The notes under the pieces are model-generated. The model saw nothing but the letters and a program-made list of their open reading frames with translations. It was not told where the DNA came from and did no database searches. A DNA stretch of 64,000 nucleotides from Cricetomys ansorgei (lineage: Eukaryota > Chordata > Mammalia > Rodentia > Nesomyidae), in the NCBI GenBank assembly GCA_026225945.1, contig JAMJFZ010001133.1, forward strand, positions 62,001-126,000, in the 5' to 3' direction. How positions within the stretch are numbered: position 1 is the stretch's first letter; every line of letters begins with the position of its first letter. Made by a program: the position numbers and the translations under genes. Shown here piece after piece: positions 44,804-55,890 of this stretch.

Positions 44804-46042
44804 AATACAGCAAAATATGGCTTTGTTTTCCTGGAGTCTTAAGAATTTCTGTTTTTAGTTTATTTTTGTTATTTTTGGATCACAGATGATAAATGTTGGA
44901 GTGTCTCAAACATGTTTCTCAACTATTTGACTTCAGTTGCCCACAAATTATGTGAAAAAAACCATGTGCTCTCTTCCTTAAAAAAAATCAAGACTTTCAA
45001 ATCTGGGCCCTCCCTGCATCTCCTGAGCCTACACGCTGAGAGGACATGGGCCCTGTGCACAAGCTGTCCCTTTACAGATGATTTAAGCTCTGGATTCTTG
45101 GAAAGTACTGTTTTCAAACTTCCTCCCCCTCTCTTCAAATGGGGACAGTTATAATTTATTAACTCAGTACAGGTTAGAGTGTGTTTCCTAAAAATGACTT
45201 ACTTTCTTTTGAAAATATAGGCGTGGAACAGGACTGCTGTCTTTCACATGTGCACTGTATTCCTTTGGAAATAAAGCTTTTATGAATCTTGATAACTTCA
45301 CTGGGAAAGAGTTAAGGAAGAAGGCTGTGTAAGCGCTGGGCCTCATAGGCCTCCGGTGGTTGGGGATTACTGTGCAAAGGTGCAAACCGACTGCCTTGTG
45401 CCTCCACTGCCTCTCTCAAGGAGGAGGTTTTCCTGATTTTTAGCATACCTGAGCCCAGGTTACTAATTGGGTTGAGGAAATGGAGTAAGAGTGACCTTTA
45501 GTGGTCACTTTGGGTAATCACAAAGGGGCGTAGTGTCTGTCTCAAGGGGCCAGATGGACCATGAGTGGACGTGGGTACTTAAAACAGAAGGTGGTGAGTT
45601 AGGGCTGACTAGGCACAGAGGTTGTGTCAGGCCCTTCAGAGTCGCTCTGCCCTAAGGGAAGAGCAAAACCCTGTAATCTAGAGCTCAGGAAATGAAAAGG
45701 TGAACTTCTAATTGGAAAATGGAAATCCTGTCACACCTATTAGTGCAACTTAGGAGATTCAGTGCCTAAATCCTGTGTGCAAACTGACTTGGAAAAGCAC
45801 CATTTAATTGAAGCAGAATCTTCTGCTTTCCGCAGATTGATAAAAAGGCACCTGGTAGTGCTTTAAACCTACACACCACGGGGAGGATTTACTGATTAGT
45901 TGCACATCTAATTTTAGGAAGAGAACCCAGCCCACTTAGAGAGAAATTCACTATTGATGGAAGTTAATGTTTGAAGCATGTTTTCTTCCTTTTTATTAAG
46001 CTAATGTCAAAGTCCACAACTGTAATTTCACCTTGAAACACA
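44804..46042. other. No supported feature
   Basis: About 1.2 kb of unique-looking sequence. The part at 45700-45900 contains many homeodomain-like TAAT/ATTA words and might be conserved non-coding DNA, but that cannot be judged from one genome. Confidence 0.35.
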
Positions 46043-46051
46043 GAGAATGAC

Positions 46052-46052
<1 letters not shown>

Positions 46053-46098
<46 letters not shown>

Positions 46099-46246
46099 TG
46101 GTGTTTTGGAGACAGGGTTTCTCCGTTGTAACCCTGGCTGTGCTGGAACTCACTCTATAGACCAGGCTGGCCTCAAACTCGCAGAGATTTACCCAACTCT
46201 GCTTCCTGAGTGCTGGGATTAAAGGTGTGCACCACCACCACCTGGC
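46053..46246 (-). mobile_element. B1 SINE, reversed, with (TTTA)n tail and perfect target duplication
   Basis: B1 in reverse ('gagacagggtttctccgttg', 'gctggaactcactctataga', 'gtgctgggattaaaggtgtg', 'caccaccacctggc'). Its tail is a plus-strand (TTTA)n run of about 12 units at 46053-46099. Perfect 10-bp direct repeats GAGAATGACT lie at 46043-46052 and 46247-46256, so the tetranucleotide belongs to the insertion. Confidence 0.96.
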
Positions 46247-46256
46247 GAGAATGACT

Positions 46257-46999
46257 CCTTAATGGAGTGTTTTTACTCATTTTGTAACCATGTGTTGTTT
46301 TCTTAAAGATGTGGTTTGTAATATAATTCCTTCGTAGTCTAGGGTACATCATATAGACAATTTTCTGGGGCGCACTGATGGTAGACTGGAGACTCAGCAT
46401 CAAAAATAATGTGCATATCCACACTCACGCTTTTCAAGATGTGGTAATATGTCCAGTAAGTTTAATGTTAGTTATTATCCAAATAATTGTTTTCAAAGTT
46501 GTTTCTGATAAAAAATGTGTGGGGGGGAGGGAGTGTCTTGATTGTTAAGTAGGAAGACCCACTCTGAATGTCACCATTGCCTACACAGGTCTGGAACACC
46601 ATAAAAAGCAGAAGGCAAGCAAGCAAGTGTTTGCATGTTATTTTATTCTTGATTGTAGTTATGCTGCTTAAACTCCTACACTGATGTCCTCATGCTTAAC
46701 GGACATACAATGTGTGTCTAATCTTTTTGTATGTAAATTACATCTCATGGGGAGAGGGAATGTAAGGGTGTTTTAGACTAGCTATTTTTCTCTCTTATAT
46801 CCTTTTATAATCATATGAACTTACGTTGGATACCTTTAGAACTGAGCCTCTGACCTCTGTCTCTGCTCTTTCCAGTAGCACATCCTCGCAGGTGGCAAGG
46901 CTCCCTACTGTGCCACCCACCTGCCCATTATTTAACATCAGGTGTTCACAGTGAATATAATGGGATCACCTCTTATTCCAGAGATTTGTCTTGCTTACT
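46257..46999. other. No supported feature
   Basis: Unique-looking, with a G-rich patch at about 46520-46532. Confidence 0.4.
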
Positions 47000-47032
47000 T
47001 TTTTCTTTAAAAAATAGTTTTAATAGTGTGCG

Positions 47033-47068
<36 letters not shown>

Positions 47069-47240
47069 TGCACACACACGTGAGTATGGGTGCCATTGGA
47101 GGCTAGAAGAGGGTGTTGGAGCCCCTGGAGCTGGAGTTAACAGGTGGCTGTGAGCTGCCTGCTCTGTATGGGGAAGGGTATCTGGGTCCTCTGCAAGAAC
47201 AGCGGGTGATCCTAACCACTGAGCCACCCTCCCGCCCCTG
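47000..47240 (-). mobile_element. B2/B3 SINE, reversed, with (GT)n
   Basis: An A/T-rich tail side, a (GT)n run at about 47036-47066, 'ggctagaagagggtgttgga', 'ctggagctggagttaacagg' and 'ccactgagccaccctcccgc'. Diverged reversed B2/B3. The GT run is followed by 'ctgcacacacac', giving a possible hairpin. Confidence 0.85.
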
Positions 47241-48094
47241 TTCATGCTTTCCCTATGAACTTCTGGCATGAAAATTTCCATTTTCACCGTGGTAGCTTCT
47301 GGCCTAGAGAGGTCTCTCATGAAGAATAGTGGTGAAATTCAACTTTCATGTAACCCAGGCTACGATGGAAGACCTGTTCACAGGCTACTTCAACCTCTAC
47401 TTCTCTTACATGTAAGGAATGTGCCCAAGACGTACTACTTATGAAACATCGCTGTTATTTGAAGAAAACCACAGATGCATAAGGACTGAGGTACGCCTTG
47501 GCTCTAGCCATCACCTCAGAACAAAGGCCCGGCATGCGCTCCACACAGGCTCCTTTCCTAAAGCCGCACGCTGAAGGGAACATGGCTGCACCTATTTCCT
47601 CCTCTACTGCAACAAGAGGTCATGTTTGTTTAGAACTCTCGCGTCTGCTCAGCTCATACACTCCGCAGCACCCTGCCAAAGCACACAGTCCCCGAACCAC
47701 TTACTCTCCAGAGCTCTCATTTTCCGATTCGTGGCTGTTATTATAGGAACCGGATCTCTCTAGATTTTGCCTCTGCTGCAATAGGGGAATATCAGGGCAC
47801 CTTGTGCAATAATTTGCAGACAGTGGCTTGAGAGGAGCGGGGCATAGAGAAAAGCACACTTCACACTCTCTGACCTTGCTACATTGTCACAGGGACTGTT
47901 TGGCTGGGCTGGCTTCCCAGGAAGGGTGAGGGTAAGAAAGGAAGCAAAACAAAAGCAAGAGAAAAGAAGTTAAGAGCTGGGAGAGGTGGGAAGCCCGAGG
48001 TCAGATCTCAGCTTATCTAATTAACGGAAACCTTATACAAGATACTGTTATCTTTGAGGTTCACTTTCTCCATTCATGAAATCTGGAAAATACG
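47241..48094. other. No supported feature
   Basis: Unique-looking; an 82-codon frame at 47498-47746 has no support. Confidence 0.4.
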
Positions 48095-48147
48095 AGCTAG
48101 CCAGAGGGCTCTGTGGGTAAAGGGGCTTGCTGCCGAGACTGATGCCT
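48095..48147 (+). mobile_element. B3/RSINE1 head fragment
   Basis: 'gagctagccagagggctctg', then 'gtaaaggggcttgctgccga', resembles the tRNA-derived head of B3/RSINE1. Nothing recognisable follows. Confidence 0.5.
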
Positions 48148-48269
48148 TTTATATGGAACAGGCAAATAATTAGCAGAGTCTAACATGCAGCTAATTTCTT
48201 CTTGATGTTGTGGATGCTGTATTTGGGGTCATTAGCGAAGCTTTTCATAGTCTCAGGTTTACTTGGCCC

Positions 48270-48543
48270 CAGGGCAAAACTTAAGGGAAGGAGGGCACTG
48301 TGGTTCACAGGAAAGGCGTGGCAGCAGGAGCCCAAAGAAACCAGTACATTGCATCCATAGCCTGGAGATTATACATACATGAGACTAGGCTATCAGACCT
48401 CAGGGCTCACCCTCCAGTGAATCATTTCTAGGGAAGCTCTTTCTCCTAAAAGTTCCACAACCTCCCATCATCACCACCAGCTGGAGACCAAGTGCTGAAA
48501 CACAAAACCCGTGTGGGGGACACCGCACATTCAAACCACAACA
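48270..48543 (-). mobile_element. MaLR-like LTR, reversed (same family as 31.5 kb)
   Basis: On the minus strand it starts TGTTGTGGTTTGAATGTG, like the 31500 copy, and continues with LTR-type sequence ('cacaggaaaggcgtggcagc' on plus near the other end). The left boundary is vague. Confidence 0.6.
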
Positions 48544-49366
48544 ATGGCCAAGGTGTAATGTGCATCTTTCATCTATATCCAATGCTGCCACGGAAGACAG
48601 CCATGGCCGCTGCTCTGCTAGAATGGCACAAAGCGGCGTCTTTGTAGACAGTCCTTAGGCTCCCAAGTAGCAATGAAAGTTCCAGCTGAGACACCACTCC
48701 TTGGACAGACAACCTAGAAGGGCGGCAGCTGAGCTCTGCGAGTTGACTTTTAAGTGCTCCAACTCTCCTCAGAGGGCCTACCTTTATGGTGCTAGATTAG
48801 ACATCGGTGTGGTTCCGTATCTGTGGGGCAGGTGGTCTATCTAATGGTGGCTGGGAGACTGTGGTAGATGTCTGTTGTAGCTCGAAGCTGTCAGAATGTT
48901 CAGCACTTTCCATATTGTTAACATTATTTTTTAAAAGGGCCCAACGCTCTAAGTCAAAGTCTTTTACCATTGGTTAGCTTTTGAAATTCTAAAGGCATCC
49001 AGCCTTTGGAGGCTATAGAAGAGGGGGCAGAGTTCAAGGGTTTGAAAGGAGAGAAGGGCACAAAATGAAAATAATGGAAGTGAAGATAATAAATGACATT
49101 TTATAAGACATTTGATCAACTCAAGATTCAAATAAATATTTCTTGAAATGGTTTTAATAAGATGGGGGAACAAAGCCCCACAGAGAGCTTAATAGTTAGG
49201 GACCTCCTGTAACTCTCTGGAAAATACCCCCTTGACGTATATCTGCTTGGACAGAGATACTTGTTTATGCAAAGCTCTCTCCTGCTTTCTCTGGGCCCTC
49301 TATAACAGGCTGCCTTGGTCTCTGCTGGGTTTGGTAGAGGCAAATGAGCCAGTGTCTCCTGCTCAC
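48544..49366. other. No supported feature
   Basis: Unique-looking sequence. Confidence 0.4.
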
Positions 49367-49430
49367 CTGCCTCCTCAGTGCATTGCCAAGTCAGGCAGAA
49401 ACTCCTCCTTGTGACTCCGACTTCTGCTCT
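49367..49430 (-). other. Candidate minus-strand internal exon, 64 nt (speculative)
   Basis: On the minus strand a good acceptor ('ggcctcctgcttacag') precedes the segment, and a strong donor ('gaggcag' then GTGAGC) follows it. One frame is open throughout (RAEVGVTRRSFCLTWQCTEE). Another reads HKEEFLPDLAMH to a stop. It could be an exon of a non-coding RNA, an untranslated exon or a chance pseudo-exon. No gene is recognised. Confidence 0.2.
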
Positions 49431-50514
49431 CTGTAAGCAGGAGGCCACTCTCTTCAAACCATTTAAAAGCATGCACTCATGCATGCAAACCTTGACCAGC
49501 GTGTTATTTTATTGTTTGATTGATCGTCCCATTGTCCTCTCTCTTTCAACAACCCTTCTGTGATATTTAGGAATGACTCAATGAAAACACATCCGAGAGC
49601 TTTTCTGTGGCCCCATGAAAAGCTTCTTTAGCTGTCCCTCCTTCACCTCTTCTGACAAGAGTACAATTAGAGTTACATATTCATAGCCATTTTTGCCTGG
49701 CTTTTTGCCAAATCTACTCATTTTTCTTGAAATGAAAAACATTTAAATTTACTAAAACAGGACAGGGAAAGCTGTATTGTTGGCCTTAATGTAAAGTGAG
49801 TTTTATAGCAATATAACTAAGAAGCGAATTGGTTAAAGCATCATTACAATTTACACTAGATATTATTACCACTATCCATTGCTTATGAAAGAAATAAGAT
49901 TTTGCAAGGATATTGGAGAAGTCAAGATGGGTTTTAAGTGGAAAACAAAACCCAGCACATAATGGACCCTATTACCATTTCACAGAAATAATAAAAAGTA
50001 ACAGTACATAAATGTATGTAAGTATCTAAATATTCACATTGTGGATACTTGTTACAGAGACCCTGGCTGTCATTCTCTAGAAGGACCCTTTAGCATTGCA
50101 CATTGGACTTTGCTGTGACAATCACTCAGAGAACAGGGTGAAACTTTTCTCTTTAGAATCCTCTGCAGCTTTTGAATGCTGTACCATGTGAATAAATGAC
50201 TTATTTAAAAAATACATAATAATATATCTGAATAGAAAATATCATAATTCATGGGGAAAATTCAACTGTCTACATGCTAAGGTTTATGATACTATATGGT
50301 GATTAAGACATCCAATTATTTTTACTATGTACACCACTGAATTGACTACATACCATTTACAGTAAAGAACTTGGATACCAGGTACACATCCCCATGGGTT
50401 ATAACCAGGATTGCATCCTTGCGGGCTTGAACTTGGTTGAACTGAATGGCTTTGGTTCTCGTGAAATCACCACATTAAACTTCCTTTGAAATTTTGGTTT
50501 TTGTCTTCTTCCAG
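49431..50514. other. No supported feature
   Basis: AT-rich unique-looking sequence with many short A/T runs. Confidence 0.4.
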
Positions 50515-50658
50515 GCTGCAGGATCTATATGTCAAACAAAAAGAGAACCTTTTAAAGGCTCCATTGAATTTCCTGCGCACTTGCGAATGTCTGTGGTTTT
50601 TCTCATCAAACCACAAGAAAAGCAAGACGAAGACATGTGTGCTTTACAGCCAGGGTGA
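50515..50658 (+). other. Candidate terminal coding exon, 47 codons plus stop (speculative)
   Basis: A very strong acceptor with a long pyrimidine run ('ggtttttgtcttcttccag') ends at 50514. In the frame starting with its first base the sequence is open for 47 codons and stops at 50656-50658. The middle reads PFKGSIEFPAHLRMSVVFLI and the tail KPQEKQDEDMCALQPG. A hydrophobic strand followed by an acidic tail looks protein-like. A second frame is also open through here, which weakens the case. The nearest AATAAA noticed is far downstream at about 51573. No family is recognised. Confidence 0.22.
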
Positions 50659-52381
50659 AGACTGCACATTCATTATGGATGAAAGGCTCAGCAGAACCCA
50701 GCAAGTTTGGATTAAGTCTGGCAAATTTATTGTTACTTTCCAGAAAACTGGCCAAATCTCTTTTTGGGGGAAGGCAGAGAGGTGCTGCCTGTCCACTGCC
50801 ACATGCTCCCCTGTGCATCAAGCACAAACTGAGATTTGGGCAATTGCACTCTGGATTTAGGGGAGTTGGAATGAGCGCTGACAGGCAATAGCCACTTGGA
50901 ATCTTTCCTCCATGGACAGACATTCACATTGAAGTTTTTTTTTTTTTAATTTTGAATTATGGATTGCTGGTATCTGTCTCTTGTATTAAAACTAACTCTT
51001 AAAATGTTCAAGATCCTGTGATGTGGCTACCTGTCAGTGTAATATTGCTGAGCAGGATAGCCAAGAGTCCTTCGTACCAACAGAAGAGAGTCTCAGCAGG
51101 CATTGCCTATTTGAGAACAGTGCAAGAACCGCTCTGCCACAAGGACACTTGCAATGGGTCTGACATCCACTTTTGGTCAGTCTGGGACCACTGCCCCATG
51201 AAGCAGCATGCAAAGCTTAGTTTCAGATCTGGATTTTCCTCTCTGTTATTTACTGTAGACCCTTAGAACGTGACTTTACTGTCTTCAGCATCACTTCCTC
51301 CAGAAGAAATAACACTTAGGACTCGCATCAGGGTCCTAACAGGAAACTATCACATATTAAATATAGTCAAATTAAGGGAATTTAATGAGACCACTTACAG
51401 TGGTATGGGCACATTTGAAGGAACAGCGATGGAGTGGGAAAGCCATCGGGAGGGCGTGGCCACCTCCACAGGCAGACTGGGGAGACAATACTAGCTGTGC
51501 CAGCAGGAACCCAGCAAGAAAGACAGAGGAGCTAGTAAAATGGAAATATCATAAGTACAAAGTATTTAGAGAATAAATCAGTGCAAGGGCACACAAATCT
51601 TTAATCATTTAAGAATTACTAAAATGTTCACATGGGAAAATAATGAATCTTGTAAAGATATCCATAAATTTTGCTTAGCTACGGATAAGTACAAACATCA
51701 GAACAGTTGACGGAAAGCACAGAAACAGTAAAAATTCTGGAATGTGTAATGCGAATGCGTGGCTGTCCCTCAGCTGTTGGTCTCTCATTTTCTCTAGTTG
51801 GCTTTAGCATTTACTTCCTGTTTTTTCTGGTATTTGATTTTTGTGTACCTGCATATGACTCCTTAATTTAATCTGTCTGGAGCCATTCACTGTGTTTAAT
51901 TTGGGGGCGTGGGTATTTTATAATTTCTGCAGAGCATACATTACAAAGTCTTTGAATGTTTGTTTTCCTAATCTTGTTAGTGTTGTTTCTGACCCTGGAA
52001 AAAAGCCATATAGCACAATTTCTGAACACCTTCCTGCACGTGTATCTCACTTATCCAAAAATGTTTCTTGTAGAAAAGACAGTGGTAATTTTATATTATT
52101 TTTTCTATCAATGTCTTTCTCTTAACTCTATTAGACAAACATTAAATGGTAGTTATCTGATTTAGAATCCAGAAAATTCTTTTTACTCTCGTTAACTAAT
52201 TTCTGAATTTCCTTTTCCTAAGCTACATTCAAAACATGAAAGTCGATTAACCTACTCAAGGAAAAACTTAGTGATAAAATTTGTGGGAATTACATTTTCA
52301 TTAAAATTTTTGATAAAATTTAGTACTCTGTATGCTTTATTTATTGTGAGCTATGTCTTCTACAATCATGGTTCTATACTC
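50659..52381. other. No supported feature
   Basis: About 1.7 kb of unique-looking sequence with a T-rich run at 50935-50948. Confidence 0.4.
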
Positions 52382-52527
52382 TTTTTTTTTTTTTTTGTAT
52401 TATTGAGATTATGTAGCCCAGGCTGGCTGTGAACTTACTATGTAGTCAATGTTGGTCTCGAACTCCTGATTCTCTTGTTTCTGCCTCCCCGATGCTGAGA
52501 TCACAGGCATGTGCTATCTTATTTGAC
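52382..52527 (-). mobile_element. B1-like SINE, reversed, diverged
   Basis: A T14 tail side, then 'attatgtagcccaggctggc', 'tgtgaacttactatgtagtc', 'gtctcgaactcctgattctc' and 'gatgctgagatcacaggcat'. An old B1/B4-body element. Confidence 0.75.
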
Positions 52528-52594
52528 GTGTTCTGTGCTTTGACTCCTGTACTGCTGAGCTGGGAAAATGTTTAAGATATTACTTTCCTGTTAC

Positions 52595-52596
<2 letters not shown>

Positions 52597-52641
<45 letters not shown>
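52597..52641. repeat. (CA)n microsatellite, 22 units
   Basis: Pure CA dinucleotide of about 45 bases. Confidence 0.97.
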
Positions 52642-52643
<2 letters not shown>

Positions 52644-53242
52644 AAAAAAATTTCTACATGCAGAGGTAATAAAATGCCTCAGTTAAAAGTGCATAAGAAA
52701 GAAAAAAAATCCACGGGAAGAATAGATGAACAAAGTAGACCTACAAAAGACTAGATCGTGTTAAACTCAGTAGATCAGGGAACACCTAATGCGAACAGGG
52801 AAGAATGGGAAGAACCTGACAATACATAAGATTCAACTGTTTTTCTGCAAGAAGCAAACCTCGCTAGCGTTTTCAATATATGAGTTAATATTAAGCTACT
52901 TCTTCTACTCAACTCAACAGACCATTCTTGGGTTGTAGTACAACCTCCAAAATCCTTTAGAAATGTTATACCCCACATAGCGTAGCGAACAAGACTGATA
53001 TCTCAGGGATATTTTAAGCAACAGTGTCTAAAGGCCAACTACATTTTATCCTTGAGATTTCGCAGTCACTTGTGAAATCTTTGCCGTGTTGAAACTGAAG
53101 ATGGAGATGTGCTTGGTTGACTTCATGTCCAGCACTCTGGTCTCTACGTTCTAGAAGACAGTGAAGGGAGCATAACTGAGCTTTGAGAAGCACCTGAGAA
53201 GTGATCATGGAACACCCTGGAGGCTGAGGCCTGCACAGGCAT
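52642..53242. other. No supported feature
   Basis: Unique-looking; the 109-codon minus frame at 53014-53343 has no support. Confidence 0.4.
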
Positions 53243-53677
53243 CTATTAGACAGGGTTCCTGAAGAGCTGGAAACGGTGATGGTGTGAGATCCACACAGGC
53301 AGAGTCTAGTAAGTCCCACACGAAAGTGTGACCAGCCTTCCAAGCAAGTTCTGGATTTGCTGCAGGACTGGCTGGCTAAAGAGTTTCCCGGTGATCGCTA
53401 TGTGCGAAGGTACAGCCAGGTTTACCAGCAAGGTTTGCTGTTGCCACCGATTGTGCAGTCTTCAGGAAACAATACTTAGGGCTCCTTCTTTTATGGCCTG
53501 ATGCCTAAGTTCTACCCCTCAGGGAACTCCCAGAGGCACGGTTGAGTATATACAGCTCAAGGCTTCATGAAAACACTTGCTCTGAAGGGCATTTTTTGGC
53601 CCATCTTTGTCCACTCTCCAAAGATAGCACATGATACCCGGGTGCCTGCTGCTTGTGTACTGCTGCTCAGTAACAAC
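53243..53677 (+). pseudogene. Coding-like stretch with in-frame stops (possible decayed gene fragment)
   Basis: One frame (codons starting at 53243 minus multiples of three) stays protein-like across stops at 53285, 53477, 53543 and 53678. Pieces read LLDRVPEELETVMV, KQVLDLLQDWLAKEFPGDRY, VRRYSQVYQQGLLLPPIV and GSFFYGLMPKFYPSGNSQRH. The second piece resembles a soluble helical domain. No family is recognised, no poly-A tail or splice pattern is seen, and a run of this kind can arise by chance. The call is tentative. Confidence 0.2.
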
Positions 53678-53691
53678 TGAGATGATTGTTC

Positions 53692-53738
53692 TGTGCGTTA
53701 GTGCGCATGTGCATGCTTGAGCGCGTGCACATGTGTAC
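53692..53738 (+). repeat. Alternating purine-pyrimidine stretch
   Basis: 'gtgcgcatgtgcatgc' and 'gcgcgtgcacatgtgtac' form near-continuous alternating purine-pyrimidine sequence rich in GC, CA and TG steps, of the kind that can adopt Z-DNA. Confidence 0.7.
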
Positions 53739-53740
53739 AA

Positions 53741-54375
53741 TCTAACCTTTAAGGCATTCCTTAGGCATTGCCCACCTGTTTATTCAGACAGGCTTCCTCA
53801 CTAGCCTGGGGCTGATGAATTAGACAAGGCTGTCTGCTCTTCAAGCCCCAGGGATTCACTCATTTCTGTCCTACCTGCACTTGGAACAATTCATTTTACC
53901 TGGGTTTAGTGATGGAACTCAGGCATCTCCCCAGACACAGCAGCATCGCAATGATTCGAAGGTTAGTAGAGAAGGTAAAATGTCCTCTTCACCACAGGTG
54001 GAAGTGACAACCCCACAAGGTCAGGGGACAAGATGCAGTGAAGCCATTTGTGTTTGTGAGAAGACGAAGGAATGCAAAAATCCTTATGACATCCCTGGGA
54101 ACAAGGCAAATATAGATGCATACAAAATTGATTTTCTTCTTGTGGATCTTGGGCAAGGTGTCACCAGAACGTAGTTTTCTTACTAAAAGGCTAAAGCAGG
54201 GAGACTTCAAGATCCTGGCTATAAAGGCACTCGTGACAATGGCAGGCACACACAGTCTCTGACACAGGAGAATACGGGACTGTGTAAAACGATGTGGCTC
54301 TAAGAGCACTCGGGAAGATGGATTTCTGGGTGGTCAGTCACCACCAAAATCACTTTATTTCTTGCTGATTTTGGA
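53741..54375. other. No supported feature
   Basis: Opposed frames of about 100 codons (53881-54174 + and 53989-54309 -) overlap; neither has a recognisable domain. Confidence 0.4.
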
Positions 54376-54419
54376 CAGAAAGAAAAAAAATGAGAGAAAA
54401 AAAAAAACAGAGAAAAATG
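54376..54419 (+). repeat. A-rich tract
   Basis: A runs of 8 and 11-12 separated by 'tgagag' and 'cagag'. Low-complexity sequence. Confidence 0.9.
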
Positions 54420-55193
54420 TTAAAAATATTTAGACATTCTCCCTAATATTTCAGGAAAGAGTCTAGCTTTTGCCCTTCAAAGTGCTTATATAATATCTAG
54501 AAATTTGCCTTAAAAAGAATGAGGATGAGTCTGGTTTTCTCTGGTTTATGAGTGCAGGAGGTCAGAGGCAAAAGCTGCTCAGGACCATCACAGCCCCTGA
54601 CAGGCTTCCTGGGGTGCCCAGGACCCAGCTAAATCTTCCATACCTCACTGCACTCCATTGCCAGGAGGGAGGAAAATACCACTTTTTGTTTTTCTTCCTT
54701 CAAAAAGCCAAACATGCTATCTTTGGGCAGGTTTCAATCCTGCTTTCATTCTTTAAAAAGTGAAACAAGATCACCACTGGCTTCCTTGACAGCAGGCAGG
54801 TTTCTCACAGGCTCTTCCTATTCGTTCCAAATGTCAAAAGTTCCATTCACCCCAGTCACGGTCCTCAGAACATTGCTGCGCCAGGCACAGGAGAGACAGA
54901 CAATGACACCGGGACCGGAGGACGTGGAGTGTAAGGACAGTGTATTGGCGTGTGGGAAGTCTTAACTTCAAAAGGAACCTGCGGGGAAAGCTATGAGAGG
55001 GCCCAAAGCTGCGGTGTTTTGGTCCCTGCGGTTGGACACTATCAACCCGTTTTATCTTTAGTGGCCTGTCTAGATCCTGAGAGCAAGAGGTATTCTTTCA
55101 AGAGCATGTTTTGTTTCCTAAAACCAAAGAGAGCAGTAATAGGCAAATCCAGTGAAAAACCTTGGTGGGACACAGCAGAATTCTTTGAGTCTT
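54420..55193. other. No supported feature
   Basis: Unique-looking sequence; frames up to 118 codons (54950-55306) run into the A-rich tract that follows. Confidence 0.4.
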
Positions 55194-55290
55194 TATTTTT
55201 ATTTATTTATTTATTTATTTTTATTAAACAACAGCAAAAAACTCCCCAAACAAAAAACAAAAACAAACAAACAAAAACAACAACAAAACC
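55194..55290 (+). repeat. (TTTA)n next to (CAAA)n-rich tract
   Basis: A TTTA run (about 55194-55227) is followed after 12 bases by a CAAA/AAC-rich run (55240-55290). The two are partly complementary in T and A content, giving a weak inverted arrangement. Confidence 0.9.
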
Positions 55291-55814
55291 AGGTCAAGTC
55301 TCTTAAAGGCAGGTTGGGGTGAGGTGTGGGGTGTTTATGTGTGATCTGGGTAGGGTAAGGAGAAAATCCTGAACTGTGAGATTTTTTAAAATTTTATTAT
55401 GAAAGAAAGAAAAGCTGACTGAAAAGACACGTCGTCAAGAAGAGACTACTTGTAAATTAATTAAACATCTCTTTCTGTTATTTTTGTTGGCTGACTAGGG
55501 TCCGGGTTAGTTGTGGCTATTGTCAGCTTTGCAATGAGGGGCATCATGGGGACTGAGGAAGTCTAGTGTTTGTTTTCTCTCAGCCAGAACTGGGCTCTCA
55601 TTGTTCACCAACAACTTTCTCAGAGGAGCTAGCCGATGCTTGAGATCTGCTTTGGAAATCCACCCCTCAGAATTATATGTATTGCTGTCTTCATATACCT
55701 AACGCTGTGTAACTTTAAGTTACTTGATCTCTCTGAGCTTCCATATCTTTATGTATAAACTGTCATAAAACAACTCCCTCCCTCCCTCCTAGATACTAAA
55801 GAATCTCAAGACAG
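55291..55814. other. No supported feature
   Basis: Unique-looking sequence with a short (CTCC)n run at 55775-55790. Confidence 0.4.
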
Positions 55815-55890
55815 AGAGCTGGCACAGCAGATAGCAGTGCTAGCTGGGCAATCATGAGGACAGATTCTCAGGTCCCAGTACCTGGCTAGC
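55815..55890 (+). mobile_element. B3/RSINE1-like head fragment
   Basis: 'gagagctggcacagcagata', then 'gcagtgctagctgggcaatc' and 'gattctcaggtcccagtacc', resembles the tRNA-like head and following block of RSINE1-type SINEs. The rest is missing. Confidence 0.5.

Noticed and set aside
53881..54309. Opposed ~100-codon frames, briefly considered as a ribosomal-protein retrocopy
   Set aside because: No match to any ribosomal protein I know in either frame, no poly-A tail and no target duplication.
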